Assembly (NCBI GenBank): GCA_003157595.1
Contig: PMKB01000220.1
Location: forward strand, 1-29,895
Direction: 5' to 3'
From: Solirubrobacterales bacterium
GTDB taxonomy: Bacteria; Actinomycetota; Thermoleophilia; Solirubrobacterales; Solirubrobacteraceae
DNA: 29,895 bases
Each line of letters opens with the position of its first letter. Positions within the stretch are counted from its first letter, which is position 1. The notes below the pieces were generated by a model. The model was not told the DNA's origin. It saw only the letters and a list, made by a program, of their open reading frames with translations, and did no database searches. Shown one piece after another: positions 6,710 to 14,503 of the stretch. The translations under genes were made by a program, and so were the position numbers.

Positions 6710-8041
6710 CTAAGTGGCGGTCTGACCGCGCCGCGACACCGCGTCCACGATCACTGCGGCGAGAAGCACGAGCGCCGTGATCATGTACTGGATGTCGGCC
6801 GACAGGCTAAGCAGACCCATGCCGTTGTAGATCGTCGCGATGACCAGGCCGCCGAGCAGCGCGTGCACCATCTTGCCGCGACCACCAAGGAGGCTCGTAC
6901 CGCCGATGACGGCTGCCGCAACTCCGTAGAGCACTGTCTGACCGCCATCGATGTCGGTGTTCGCACCGCCGGTCCGCGAGTCAAGGATGATGATCGCGGC
7001 GGCGGCGGTGAGGCCGGCAAGCGTGTAGGCGAGTACGCGGACCCGGTGCACGTTGATGCCCGCCCGTCGCGCGGCTTCGCGGTTGCCGCCGATCGCGTAC
7101 ACGTAGCGGCCAAAACGCGTGCGGTTGAGCACGAACGTCCAGAGGACGACGATGGCGATCACGATCGGCACAACCCAGGGGACGCCCTTCACCGTCGTGC
7201 CGACAAAGACCGCGCGGTTGGCACCGCAGATCGCAACTAGTGCGATGCCGCCTGCGGCGACGGCAGCGATCTTGGCCACTGTCAGGCTGAGCGGCGGCGC
7301 GACCAGGCCGCCGGCGCGGCGCCGGCGATCGCGCGTCACGCTCGCGGCGGCGAAGAGAAGCAGAGCGACGGCTAGCACGATCCAGCTGGCCGTGACGCTC
7401 ACATTGCCGTTGACGATGTCGTAGATCGTGGCGTTGTTGATCCGAATCGAGCCGCCGTTGGATGGGCTCTGGTTGTTGATCAGCCAGATCAGGAAGCCCT
7501 CCCAGAACAGCAGGCCGGCGAGCGTTACCACGAACGGGGGAAGCCGCAGCCGGGAAATGATCTGGCCCTGAGCAAACCCGATCGCGGCGCTCGCCGCAAG
7601 CCCAGCGAGGATCGCTGGCCCCCAGCCGAGGTTGATCGGCGGGTAGGCGAGAATCGTCATCACCGCCGCTCCGACAGCGCCGGAGTAGCCGAGCGAGAGG
7701 TCGATCTCGCCGAGCAGCAACACGAAGATCTCCGCCATGCCGAGCACGATGAACGCGGCTGACTGCTGGAGGAGGTTGACGAGGTTCAGCGCGGAAAGGA
7801 AGCGCGAGCGCTCGATCTGGAAGATGATGATGATGACGATCAGGCCGCCGACGACGGGCAGCACCCCGCTCTGGCCGCTGCGGACGCGCTTGAACCACGC
7901 CGTCACGTACTCGTTGACGCCCGCGTCCGGAGGGACCGCCGTCAGCTCGGGGTCGAGCGTCACCTGGTCGGCTGCGGTCTCCTCCACGATCGCGGGAGGC
8001 GCGGTGACCTCGCCGGTGTGCGGATTGTTGGTTTCGGCCAT
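6710..8041 (-). CDS. Sugar ABC transporter permease, XylH type
   Basis: Encodes 443 residues. After an 80-residue hydrophilic N-terminal extension come about ten hydrophobic segments, beginning VLPVVGGLIVIIIIFQIERS. The block GMAEIFVLLLGEIDLSLGYSGAV is the hallmark of the BPD_transp_2 family (ribose/xylose type permeases), and AAAVIGGTSLLGGRGKM near the C-terminus is the EAA-like loop that contacts the ATPase. Role: membrane channel of a high-affinity monosaccharide importer. The ATG lies one base after the stop of the ATPase gene, so the two are translated together. XylH-like features are seen across the sequence, but the true substrate cannot be read from it. It is the last gene of the five-gene minus-strand set and ends about 105 bp from repeat B. 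Confidence 0.92.
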   Translation of the reverse strand: MAETNNPHTGEVTAPPAIVEETAADQVTLDPELTAVPPDAGVNEYVTAWFKRVRSGQSGVLPVVGGLIVIIIIFQIERSRFLSALNLVNLLQQSAAFIVLGMAEIFVLLLGEIDLSLGYSGAVGAAVMTILAYPPINLGWGPAILAGLAASAAIGFAQGQIISRLRLPPFVVTLAGLLFWEGFLIWLINNQSPSNGGSIRINNATIYDIVNGNVSVTASWIVLAVALLLFAAASVTRDRRRRAGGLVAPPLSLTVAKIAAVAAGGIALVAICGANRAVFVGTTVKGVPWVVPIVIAIVVLWTFVLNRTRFGRYVYAIGGNREAARRAGINVHRVRVLAYTLAGLTAAAAIIILDSRTGGANTDIDGGQTVLYGVAAAVIGGTSLLGGRGKMVHALLGGLVIATIYNGMGLLSLSADIQYMITALVLLAAVIVDAVSRRGQTAT

Positions 8042-8042
8042 C

Positions 8043-8933
8043 TCAGATCGTCGCCGCTGCGCCGCGGGCGCCGTTCTCGCGGTCGCTCAACGCTCCGGTC
8101 GTCATGATCTCGACGGCGCTCTGGCGGTCGTAGTCAGACGCAGGCCCGGTGGAGACGAGTCGGCCGAGGTGGAGTATCGCCACGCGGTCGGCGACCGCAA
8201 ACACGTCGTTCAGGTTGTGCGAGATCACGATCACCGCGATCCCGCCGGCGGCGAGCCGTTGGATCAGCTCCAGCACCATCGCCGTTTGCGATACGCCGAG
8301 CGCCGCTGTCGGCTCGTCCATGATCACGAGCTTTGCATCGCCCATCACGGCGCGGGCCACGGCGACGCTCTGACGCTGGCCGCCCGATAGGGATCCGACC
8401 GCTTGGCGGATCGAGCGCACGGAGGTGACCGACAGACCGGCAAGCGTCTCCCTGGCCGTCAGCTCCATCGGCGTCTCGTCCAGCGTGCCGTGACGACGAA
8501 CCTCGACGCCGAGGAACATGTTGGCGACGATGTCGAGGTTGTCGCACAGCGCGAGATCCTGGTAGACGGTTGCCACGCCGAGCGTGGTGGCGTCGTGGGG
8601 GGTGCGAATATGTACGCGCTCGCCGTTCCAGTAGATCTCGCCATGGTCGGCTTCGTGGATCCCGGCGATCACCTTGATCAGTGTCGACTTGCCCGCGCCG
8701 TTGTCGCCGAGCAGCGCGGTGACACGTCCCGCCGGCACCTCGATGTCGACACCGTCGAGTGCGGTGACCGGGCCGAAGTGCTTTGAGATGCGGCGCAGGG
8801 AGAGCAGGACGTCAGAGGTGGGCGTGCCCGCCGCCTGCCCATCGCTGCCGAGGTTGGTCTCCCGGCCCGCCGAGGCGGACCGGGAGACGTTCCCGTCCTG
8901 CGATTCGCTAGCCGCGCTTGTCGAATCCATCAT
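8043..8933 (-). CDS. Sugar ABC transporter ATPase, XylG type, single cassette
   Basis: Encodes 296 residues. Walker A GDNGAGKS at 76-83, signature LSGGQ at 182-186, Walker B LVIMDE at 202-207 and the switch histidine H239 are all intact. The block VYQDLALCDNLDIVANMFLG is typical of the sugar-importer (CUT2) ATPases. Those ATPases usually have two cassettes in about 500 residues; this one has one, so it should work as a homodimer or pair with another cassette. The cassette fused to the histidine kinase at 11071-13548 is a close paralogue (WQNLALCDNLDVASNLLLG) and could be that partner. A Ser/Gly-rich 40-residue tail precedes the domain. The gene follows the binding-protein gene by 31 bp; the start at the first of two adjacent ATGs is not certain. 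Confidence 0.9.
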   Translation of the reverse strand: MMDSTSAASESQDGNVSRSASAGRETNLGSDGQAAGTPTSDVLLSLRRISKHFGPVTALDGVDIEVPAGRVTALLGDNGAGKSTLIKVIAGIHEADHGEIYWNGERVHIRTPHDATTLGVATVYQDLALCDNLDIVANMFLGVEVRRHGTLDETPMELTARETLAGLSVTSVRSIRQAVGSLSGGQRQSVAVARAVMGDAKLVIMDEPTAALGVSQTAMVLELIQRLAAGGIAVIVISHNLNDVFAVADRVAILHLGRLVSTGPASDYDRQSAVEIMTTGALSDRENGARGAAATI

Positions 8934-8964
8934 CTTCGGAGCCTATAGAACGCGGGCTACTCAT

Positions 8965-10212
8965 CTACTTGATCTTGTACTTCTTGCAGTCTGCTGCGTA
9001 CGTCGGGCCCGAGGGCGGCGCGCCAGCGCAGATCTGCGATGCCGGGACGAACTGGTCCTTGACGACGGTCGATTCGATCAGCTTTGCCGTCACCCACTGC
9101 GGGGTCTCCAGCACCGACGGAATCTGGACGTTCGCCACGCTGTCCGTCGTCGAGCCGTTGATCAGCGTCTTCGGCGGGGTCACTCCTGCCCGCAGGTACA
9201 TCGCGAGCGCGGTCGCCGCCTGCGCCTCCAGGAAGACCGGCTTGTAGACCGTTCCGCACTGGTAGCCGCTGATGATGTTCTGCAGTCCAGGAAGCGAGGC
9301 ATCCTGGCCGGTCGTCGGGAACGTGTTCGGCTTGACTCCCTGCTGCTGCAGGTAGGTGATGATCGCCCCGGCCGTGGCGTCGTTTGCCGTCAGGGTCGCG
9401 TTGGCCGTCGGGTTCGCAGTAAACGCCTGCTGGAACTGGGTCTCGGCTGTCGGCGGATCCCATGTTCCTGCCAGGGTGGCAGGTGGAGCACCCTCGAGAT
9501 CGGTCCATCCACCACTGCTGAACAGTGGGGTGAGGACGCTGAAGTAACCCTGTGCGAACTGCGTTGCGTTGTTGTCGGTCGCCGCGCCGTGGTTCACGAT
9601 GACCTTCGGGGACTTGACACCCCACGCCTTGACGCAGGCGACGAGCCCCTGGCCCTCCAGCTTGCCGACCGCGACGTTGTTGAAGCTGACGTAGTACTTG
9701 TCGGTGGTGGCGCCGCCGAGCGTCAGGCGGTCGTAGTCGACCACCTTGACGCCAGCCGCCGTAGCCAGCTTCTCCACCTGATCGCCGGTTGCCGAGTCGA
9801 CCGGGGTGATCATGAGCACCTTGGCCCCAGCCGTGATATCTGACTGGGCATCGGTGACGAACGTGGAGTCACTGCCCTGTGCGTTCTGGACGATGACCTG
9901 GCTCGATGAGAGGCCGGCGTCCTTCAGCGCCTTCGCGAGGTACGGCGCATCGAACTCGGTCCAGCGGGTCGATGACACGGTGTCCGGAAGGATCACGGCA
10001 ACCGAGCCGGTGCCCTTGGCGGCCAGCGGCTTCAGGGCCTTCATCGCCGAAAACGACGTGTTGAAGTCCTTGGAGGTGAGGTTCTTGTACGTCACGGCCG
10101 GCTTCTTCGGCTTAGGCTTGGCTGCGTAACTACTCTCGCTCGCAAACAGCGCGCCGGTGAGAGCCACCGACACGATGCCGACGAAGACGAGTCTCCTCTT
10201 AAGCAGAGACAT
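8965..10212 (-). CDS. Sugar-binding protein of ABC transporter, XylF-like
   Basis: Encodes 415 residues with GAGAGAGGAAG just before the ATG. An N-terminal signal peptide (MSLLKRRLVFVGIVSVALTG, cleavage near SSYA-AKPK) directs export. There is no lipobox cysteine, unusual for a Gram-positive binding protein. The rest is a Peripla_BP_4 two-lobed fold: GSVAVILPDTVSSTRW opens lobe 1, VVDYDRLTLGG and YYVSFNNVAVGKLEGQGL match XylF-type proteins, and TGQDASLPGLQNIISG is the conserved hinge/ligand region. Role: captures a monosaccharide and delivers it to the permease. First gene of the transporter set; a 160-bp gap with a large palindrome separates it from the response-regulator gene. Xylose is likely by resemblance only. 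Confidence 0.9.
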   Translation of the reverse strand: MSLLKRRLVFVGIVSVALTGALFASESSYAAKPKPKKPAVTYKNLTSKDFNTSFSAMKALKPLAAKGTGSVAVILPDTVSSTRWTEFDAPYLAKALKDAGLSSSQVIVQNAQGSDSTFVTDAQSDITAGAKVLMITPVDSATGDQVEKLATAAGVKVVDYDRLTLGGATTDKYYVSFNNVAVGKLEGQGLVACVKAWGVKSPKVIVNHGAATDNNATQFAQGYFSVLTPLFSSGGWTDLEGAPPATLAGTWDPPTAETQFQQAFTANPTANATLTANDATAGAIITYLQQQGVKPNTFPTTGQDASLPGLQNIISGYQCGTVYKPVFLEAQAATALAMYLRAGVTPPKTLINGSTTDSVANVQIPSVLETPQWVTAKLIESTVVKDQFVPASQICAGAPPSGPTYAADCKKYKIK

Positions 10213-10308
10213 TCTTCCTCTCTCTCTGATCTAATTTCTGCGGTGCGAGGTCGGCGCAAACCGGCGAGCCGTCGCAACACTCGAACTACATGACTCTAGG
10301 CGCTTCGG

Positions 10309-10375
10309 CGTAAACGTGGCATCAAAGTTCGATGCATTTCTGGAACAAGTCGTAAACGCCGTTTACGTCTTGTTC
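10309..10375. promoter_or_regulatory. 33-bp near-perfect palindrome plus half-site upstream of the sugar transporter
   Basis: Positions 10343-10375 read GAACAAG, T, CGTAAACG, then a central C at 10359, then CGTTTACG, T, CTTGTTC. Fifteen of sixteen arm positions are complementary; only the T/T pair fails. A further CGTAAACG half-site lies at 10309-10316, 42 bp from the left-arm copy. The palindrome overlaps the stop codon of the response-regulator gene and lies about 130 bp before the binding-protein ATG. GTAAACG...CGTTTAC resembles operators of LacI-type sugar regulators; it could also be the target of the response regulator. With no T-run on either side it is a poor intrinsic terminator, but a termination or RNA-processing role is not excluded. 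Confidence 0.55.
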
Positions 10376-11090
10376 ACTCCGGGGCGAGTCGGTAGCCGAC
10401 CCGGGGCTGGGTGAGGATGAGCAGCGGGCTGCCTTCGGGCTCCAGCTTGGCCCGCAGACGGCGCACGTAGACGCGAACATATTCGGTCTCGGTCTCGTAG
10501 CCTGGACCCCAGACGCGCCGTAGCAGCTGCGCGTGCGTCAGTAGCTTGCCGCGATTGACGACCAGCTCCCGCAGTAACGCGAACTCGGTCGGCGTCAGAT
10601 GAAGCGCGGTACCGTCTCGCGTGACCTGGCGGCTCGCGAGGTCCATCTCGAGCCCGTCCGCGAGCGCGACCCGAGTGCTCTGCGCCTCGGCCGGCGCTGG
10701 GCGCGTCCGGCGCAGTGTTGCCGTGATGCGCGCGAGCAGCTCGTCGATGCTGAACGGCTTGGTCATATAGTCGTCGGCGCCGAGGTTGAGGGCCGCGACC
10801 TTGTCGTGATCGCCGCCGCGGGCGGAGACGACCACGACACCAACAGTTGAACGCTCGCGGATTTGCTTGCAAAGCTCGAAGCCATCAACCGACGGCAGCA
10901 TGAGGTCGAGCAGGATCAGGTCGGGCTGCTCGGTCTCCAGGATTTGCAGCACGCGAGCGCCATCGGTCGATACGACGGTCTCGAAGCCTCGCACGGCGAG
11001 GTTCGAGCGAATCAGATCGACGATGTTCGGGTCGTCTTCTACCACCAGGATCTTCGTGGCGAGGGGACTCTCAGACGTCGGCGAGGTCAT
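10374..11090 (-). CDS. OmpR-family response regulator
   Basis: Encodes 238 residues with GGAGGA four bases before the ATG. Receiver domain 13-125: acidic pair D19/D20 in VVEDD, phospho-acceptor D62 in LLDLMLP, S89, and K111 in MTKPF. A winged-helix DNA-binding domain follows (about 145-238) with HLTPTEFALLRELVVNRGKLLTHAQLL in sections and the closing VGYRL motif. The N-terminus overlaps the end of the ABC-ATPase/histidine-kinase gene by 20 bp, so the two are almost certainly cognate and co-translated. KdpE/MtrA-like in overall layout. The palindrome overlapping its own stop codon and the sugar transporter genes downstream are plausible targets (inference). Confidence 0.93.
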   Translation of the reverse strand: MTSPTSESPLATKILVVEDDPNIVDLIRSNLAVRGFETVVSTDGARVLQILETEQPDLILLDLMLPSVDGFELCKQIRERSTVGVVVVSARGGDHDKVAALNLGADDYMTKPFSIDELLARITATLRRTRPAPAEAQSTRVALADGLEMDLASRQVTRDGTALHLTPTEFALLRELVVNRGKLLTHAQLLRRVWGPGYETETEYVRVYVRRLRAKLEPEGSPLLILTQPRVGYRLAPE

Positions 11091-13548
11091 GGTCCTCCGT
11101 GTAGCGATGCGATGAGTCGGGGCCGCCGATCGGCAGCCTCACGCAGAAGCGCGTGCCGTGGTCGAGCCGCTCGAGAGCAATCTTGCCGAGATGAGCGTCG
11201 ACGATGCCCTTGGCGATCGACAACCCGAGGCCGGCACCGGCCGCGGGGCCGAAGCCGCCGCTGCGCGGCTGGAACAGGGCGCTAGCGACTTCGTCGGGCA
11301 GGCCCCCGCCGTCGTCGGTCACTATCACTTCCAATCCGTGTTCCTCATCGCCGGTTGCCTTGACGCCAACCCGCGTCCCCTCGGGATTGTGCCGCAGCGC
11401 ATTCTCGAGCAGATTCAAGAAGACCTGCTCGAGACGATCGTGGTCCGCCCAGATGACCGGCAAGTCGTGTTGGCAATCGACCTCGATCACGGCCGCTTGC
11501 GCCGGCGGCACGCAGGCGATCGCGGCATCGATGACCAGCGGCAGCTCGCACCAGTCCGGCAGCATCCGCATCGTCGAGGACTCAATCGCCGAGAAGTCGA
11601 GCAGGTCGACAACAAGGCGGTTGAGGCGGGCCGACTCGGCGCCGATCCGCGTGAGGAAGCGCGTCTCCGACGCGCGGTCCCAAGTGACATCGGGCGCCAT
11701 CAGGCTCGAGGCGTAACCACCGATCGCAGTAAGCGGCGTGCGCAGTTCGTGGCTCAGCCGCGAGAGGAATCCTCGCTGCAGCTCCCGCGAGCGGCGCAGG
11801 GCGCTCGCCTCCTGGCGAGCCCGCTCGGATTCCTCCCGCTCGCGAGCGAGGCGTAGCGAGTTGGCCGTGTCTTCCATCAGCGCGATCCCGTCGGACGGCG
11901 CAATCGCCGCCCGCCACTGCGCGAGCAGGATGCCGCCGCCGTCGGGGGCCGAGAAGCGCACGGCCATGCAGCAGTCGCCGTCCGCCGGCACGATGCTCGC
12001 CGCCCGACCGTCACGCACGTCGCCGTTGCGCATCACCGCGGCCGCTTCGACCAACCCGGCGGACGGCGGCACCTCCTCCCCGGAGGAGTCGACTGTGAGC
12101 CAGCTGTCGGCGTTCTCACCGGCGAGGCCGGCGGTCAGCAGCGCGACACGCTCCGCCAGGAGGCCCTCTCGAAGCGTGCTCAAGACGATCGCCAAACCGC
12201 GGGGGAGTGGGACCGGGCCCGCCAGCGTTTCGAGCACGACGCGGATCGTCTCGAGCCCGCGGTTGCGTGCGGTGAGCTCGCCGAGCAGGCGCTCGCGATC
12301 GACCGCGCTCGCGATGTACCCCGCGTAGAGGTTTACGAGCTGGCGCTCGTCGCCAGGAGGGTACCCTGGGACCTCGCGAAACACCGTGATCACGCCGAGT
12401 ACCCGGTCCGCGCCCATCACCGGGACCGACCAGGAGCTGCGTACGCGCGCCTCGGTTGCCAATGACCGCCACGGGCCCCATGCGGGACTCGAACGGACGT
12501 CGAAATCGATCACCGCTTCCCCGGATTCAGCGGCGACGCCTACCGGTCCACCGGCAGCATCGAACGGTAGGTTCGACCACGCGTCGGCGATGGCGGCCGA
12601 AAGGCCCAGCGCGCCCGCGACGCGTAGCCGCCGGCCGTCGACGAGATGAACGCACAACCGGGGCGCCCCGAGCGCGCCAGCGAGCGCGGACACGATCAAC
12701 GGCAAGCTCGAGGACGGCTCCGCGGAGGCAAGCTGGTCCGCCAGGCCGTGGAGGCGGCTCAGCTGGCGCCGGGCCGAGGAGTCGACCGGCTGGCCGGAGA
12801 TGAAGGCGACGATGTCCTCGGGGTGCGATTCGGCCGGATTGACGTCCGCGGCGATCCGGCCGCGGCGCAGCACGACGATGCGGTCGGCAAGTCGAAACAT
12901 CTGATCGATGTCGTGCGACACGAGCAGCACGGTTGTGCCGCTCTCGCGCACGGTCGCGATGAGCTGGTCGACCTGCGCCGATTCGTTCACTCCAAGCGCC
13001 GTCGTGGGCTCGTCGAGCACGAGCAGCTTGGGCCGACTGGCCATCGCACGAGCGACGGCGACGAGCTGGCGCTCGCCGCCCGAAAGCGAGCCGACGCGGC
13101 GCGCAGTGTCCGTCAAGCCGATCCCGAGGTCCACGAGGAGCTGCCGGGCAGCGTCGTGAAAGCGCGGCGGCGAGCGCAGTAGCACGGAGTTCTCGCTGCC
13201 AAGCAGCAGGTTCGACGCGACGTCCAGGTTGTCGCACAGCGCAAGGTTCTGCCAGACGACTGTGATGCCGCGCCGCGTTGCCGCGGCGGGCGTTGAGCCG
13301 ACCCGCTCGCCATCGATGTAGACGTGGCCGCTCGTCGGAACCATGTCGCCGCCGATGCAGCGCACGAGTGTCGACTTCCCGGCCCCGTTCTCGCCCGCGA
13401 GCGCGACGGTCTCGCCGGGGCGAATATCGAGGTCGATCGCGTCGAGCGCGTCGAACGCCTCGTAGCGAACGCGCAGCGCCTGCACGCGAAGGAGCGGCGC
13501 AGTCGCGCGCGCTGCAGGTTCCATGGGGATGACGGCCATCCTCTGCAT
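11071..13548 (-). CDS. ABC-transporter ATPase fused to GAF/GAF sensor histidine kinase
   Basis: Encodes 825 residues from the ATG at 13548; ATGs at 13539 and 13524 are also possible because no clear ribosome binding site decides. An upstream extension through the tRNA gene is discarded. Domain order: sugar-importer-type ABC cassette (about 15-255) with Walker A GENGAGKS 52-59, LSGGERQ 155-161, Walker B LLVLDEP 175-181 and switch histidine 212; GAF-like domain (about 280-420); second, weaker GAF-like domain (about 440-565); a helical linker; HisKA with H-box SHELRTP, His600; HATPase_c with N-box NLLENALRHNPEG near 712, G1 DDGGG 745-749 and G2 GAGLGLS at 771. All catalytic motifs of both enzymes look intact. 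No membrane segment is seen, so it is cytosolic. It overlaps the response-regulator gene and precedes a complete sugar importer. Likely role (inference): couples transporter state to phosphorelay signalling. Confidence 0.9.
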   Translation of the reverse strand: MQRMAVIPMEPAARATAPLLRVQALRVRYEAFDALDAIDLDIRPGETVALAGENGAGKSTLVRCIGGDMVPTSGHVYIDGERVGSTPAAATRRGITVVWQNLALCDNLDVASNLLLGSENSVLLRSPPRFHDAARQLLVDLGIGLTDTARRVGSLSGGERQLVAVARAMASRPKLLVLDEPTTALGVNESAQVDQLIATVRESGTTVLLVSHDIDQMFRLADRIVVLRRGRIAADVNPAESHPEDIVAFISGQPVDSSARRQLSRLHGLADQLASAEPSSSLPLIVSALAGALGAPRLCVHLVDGRRLRVAGALGLSAAIADAWSNLPFDAAGGPVGVAAESGEAVIDFDVRSSPAWGPWRSLATEARVRSSWSVPVMGADRVLGVITVFREVPGYPPGDERQLVNLYAGYIASAVDRERLLGELTARNRGLETIRVVLETLAGPVPLPRGLAIVLSTLREGLLAERVALLTAGLAGENADSWLTVDSSGEEVPPSAGLVEAAAVMRNGDVRDGRAASIVPADGDCCMAVRFSAPDGGGILLAQWRAAIAPSDGIALMEDTANSLRLAREREESERARQEASALRRSRELQRGFLSRLSHELRTPLTAIGGYASSLMAPDVTWDRASETRFLTRIGAESARLNRLVVDLLDFSAIESSTMRMLPDWCELPLVIDAAIACVPPAQAAVIEVDCQHDLPVIWADHDRLEQVFLNLLENALRHNPEGTRVGVKATGDEEHGLEVIVTDDGGGLPDEVASALFQPRSGGFGPAAGAGLGLSIAKGIVDAHLGKIALERLDHGTRFCVRLPIGGPDSSHRYTEDHDLADV

Positions 13549-13643
13549 TGTGCTGTAAGTGGCTACCGGCGCGCGGCACGCACGCCGGTTTGAAGCGCGT
13601 TCCGCAGGCCACCAGAAGAGTGCCGGTTTCCGCGCCTTTCTCA

Positions 13644-13716
13644 TGGGCCGTGTTGGAATCGAACCAACAACCTTGGGCTTAAGAGGCCCCTGCTCTGCCA
13701 ATTGAGCTAACGGCCC
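13644..13716 (-). tRNA. tRNA-Lys (anticodon CTT)
   Basis: A 73-base cloverleaf folds by hand on the minus strand: acceptor GGGCCGT with ACGGCCC, D stem GCTC with GAGC, anticodon stem GGGGC with GCCCA (four pairs plus an outer G-A), loop CTCTTAA giving anticodon CTT, a five-base variable loop, T stem GTTGG with CCAAC around TTCGATT, and discriminator A. CCA is not encoded. It decodes AAG lysine codons. Its 3' 43 bases are duplicated at 6458-6500, marking it as a probable integration site. Confidence 0.95.
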
Positions 13717-13756
13717 GAGGCGCGTCTGGGTGACCGGCGCGGGATCTTAGCGGCGA

Positions 13757-14503
13757 TCAGCCGCTCGTGGCTCCGGTGGCGCCGCTCGCGCCGCTCGCGC
13801 CGGTCGCTCCCGTCGCGCTGGTGGCGCCGGTCTGGGCGTCCGCGACCGCCAGCATCTCCGAGAGTGTCGAGTTGATCGTCTTGAGATCCTTCTTGGGGGC
13901 GAGCGAGCGTGCCCTGGCGGCCGCGAGGTTGCCGGTCGTCGTGTCCCGCGCGAGCCAGGAGTAGTAGGCGAGGTACTCGTACTGGACGTCGGTCGGCTGA
14001 GCGGCGGCCACGACCTCCTGCGCGCTCTCGGCTGTCTTGTAATCGCCGACACCGGCCGGCGGCGTGTTGAACCCGGCGACGACCTCCCCCGCGAAATAGC
14101 CGTTGGGATTGGCCGGGGCGTCGGACAGATAGTTCTGCCACGCCTGCCTCAGCTTGTTGAGCGCGACGTGCCCGGCCGGCGTGAAGCCGACGGTCGAGCT
14201 GTAGTTGTTCGGCAGCGTCGCAACGGCGTAGGCGGCCTCCCCGGCCTTGACCCACACCGCCGCGTCGTGCGGGGACGCCTTCGCCAGCTTCTCGGCCTTG
14301 GCCAGAGCCTTCGTGTACAGCGCCTGGCCGCTCGTCGAACTGCTGCCGCTGCCGCTGCCGCCGGCGGCTGTCAGCAGACCACCGAAGTTCGAGCCGTTGC
14401 CGATGCCGAAGAAGATCAGGCCGCCGCCGATCAGCACCGCGAGGAATACATAGACCACCTTGATGACCCGGCGGCGATGCGGGCTACGAAGATCAAAAAG
14501 CAT
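13757..14503 (-). CDS. Membrane-anchored helical-repeat protein with collagen-like tail
   Basis: Encodes 248 residues from the ATG at 14503, which overlaps the end of tatC by 11 bp; a farther upstream start would only read tatC's coding DNA in another frame. A basic N-terminus (SPHRRRVIKVV) precedes one membrane segment, about residues 12-35. After a Gly/Ser-rich linker come roughly 150 residues of Ala-rich helices with TPR-like character (ALAKAEKLAKASPHDAAVW, AYAVATLPNN). The last 25 residues are collagen-like triplets (GATGATGAS and similar). The anchored, outward or inward facing scaffold role is inference. Its translational coupling to tatC is the only functional hint. No family name recognised with certainty. 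Confidence 0.75.
   Translation of the reverse strand: MLFDLRSPHRRRVIKVVYVFLAVLIGGGLIFFGIGNGSNFGGLLTAAGGSGSGSSSTSGQALYTKALAKAEKLAKASPHDAAVWVKAGEAAYAVATLPNNYSSTVGFTPAGHVALNKLRQAWQNYLSDAPANPNGYFAGEVVAGFNTPPAGVGDYKTAESAQEVVAAAQPTDVQYEYLAYYSWLARDTTTGNLAAARARSLAPKKDLKTINSTLSEMLAVADAQTGATSATGATGASGASGATGATSG

Larger units (their letters stand above)
6458..13686. mobile_element. Candidate tRNA-Lys-integrated island carrying the sugar transporter/kinase module
   Basis: The segment is bounded by perfect 43-bp direct repeats: the 3' half of tRNA-Lys inside the intact gene at 13644-13686 and the orphan fragment at 6458-6500. Between them are only five genes, all on the minus strand: ABC-ATPase/histidine kinase, response regulator, sugar-binding protein, ATPase and permease. 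No integrase, relaxase or phage gene is present, so if it was an element it has lost its mobility genes or was mobilised in trans. The alternative is that the fragment is a relic of another insertion at this or a sister tRNA gene. Confidence 0.45.

Noticed and set aside
13549..13701. N-terminal extension of the ABC-ATPase/histidine kinase through the tRNA gene.
   Set aside because: The extra residues are a translation of the tRNA-Lys sequence; the cassette homology begins after the ATGs at 13548-13524.
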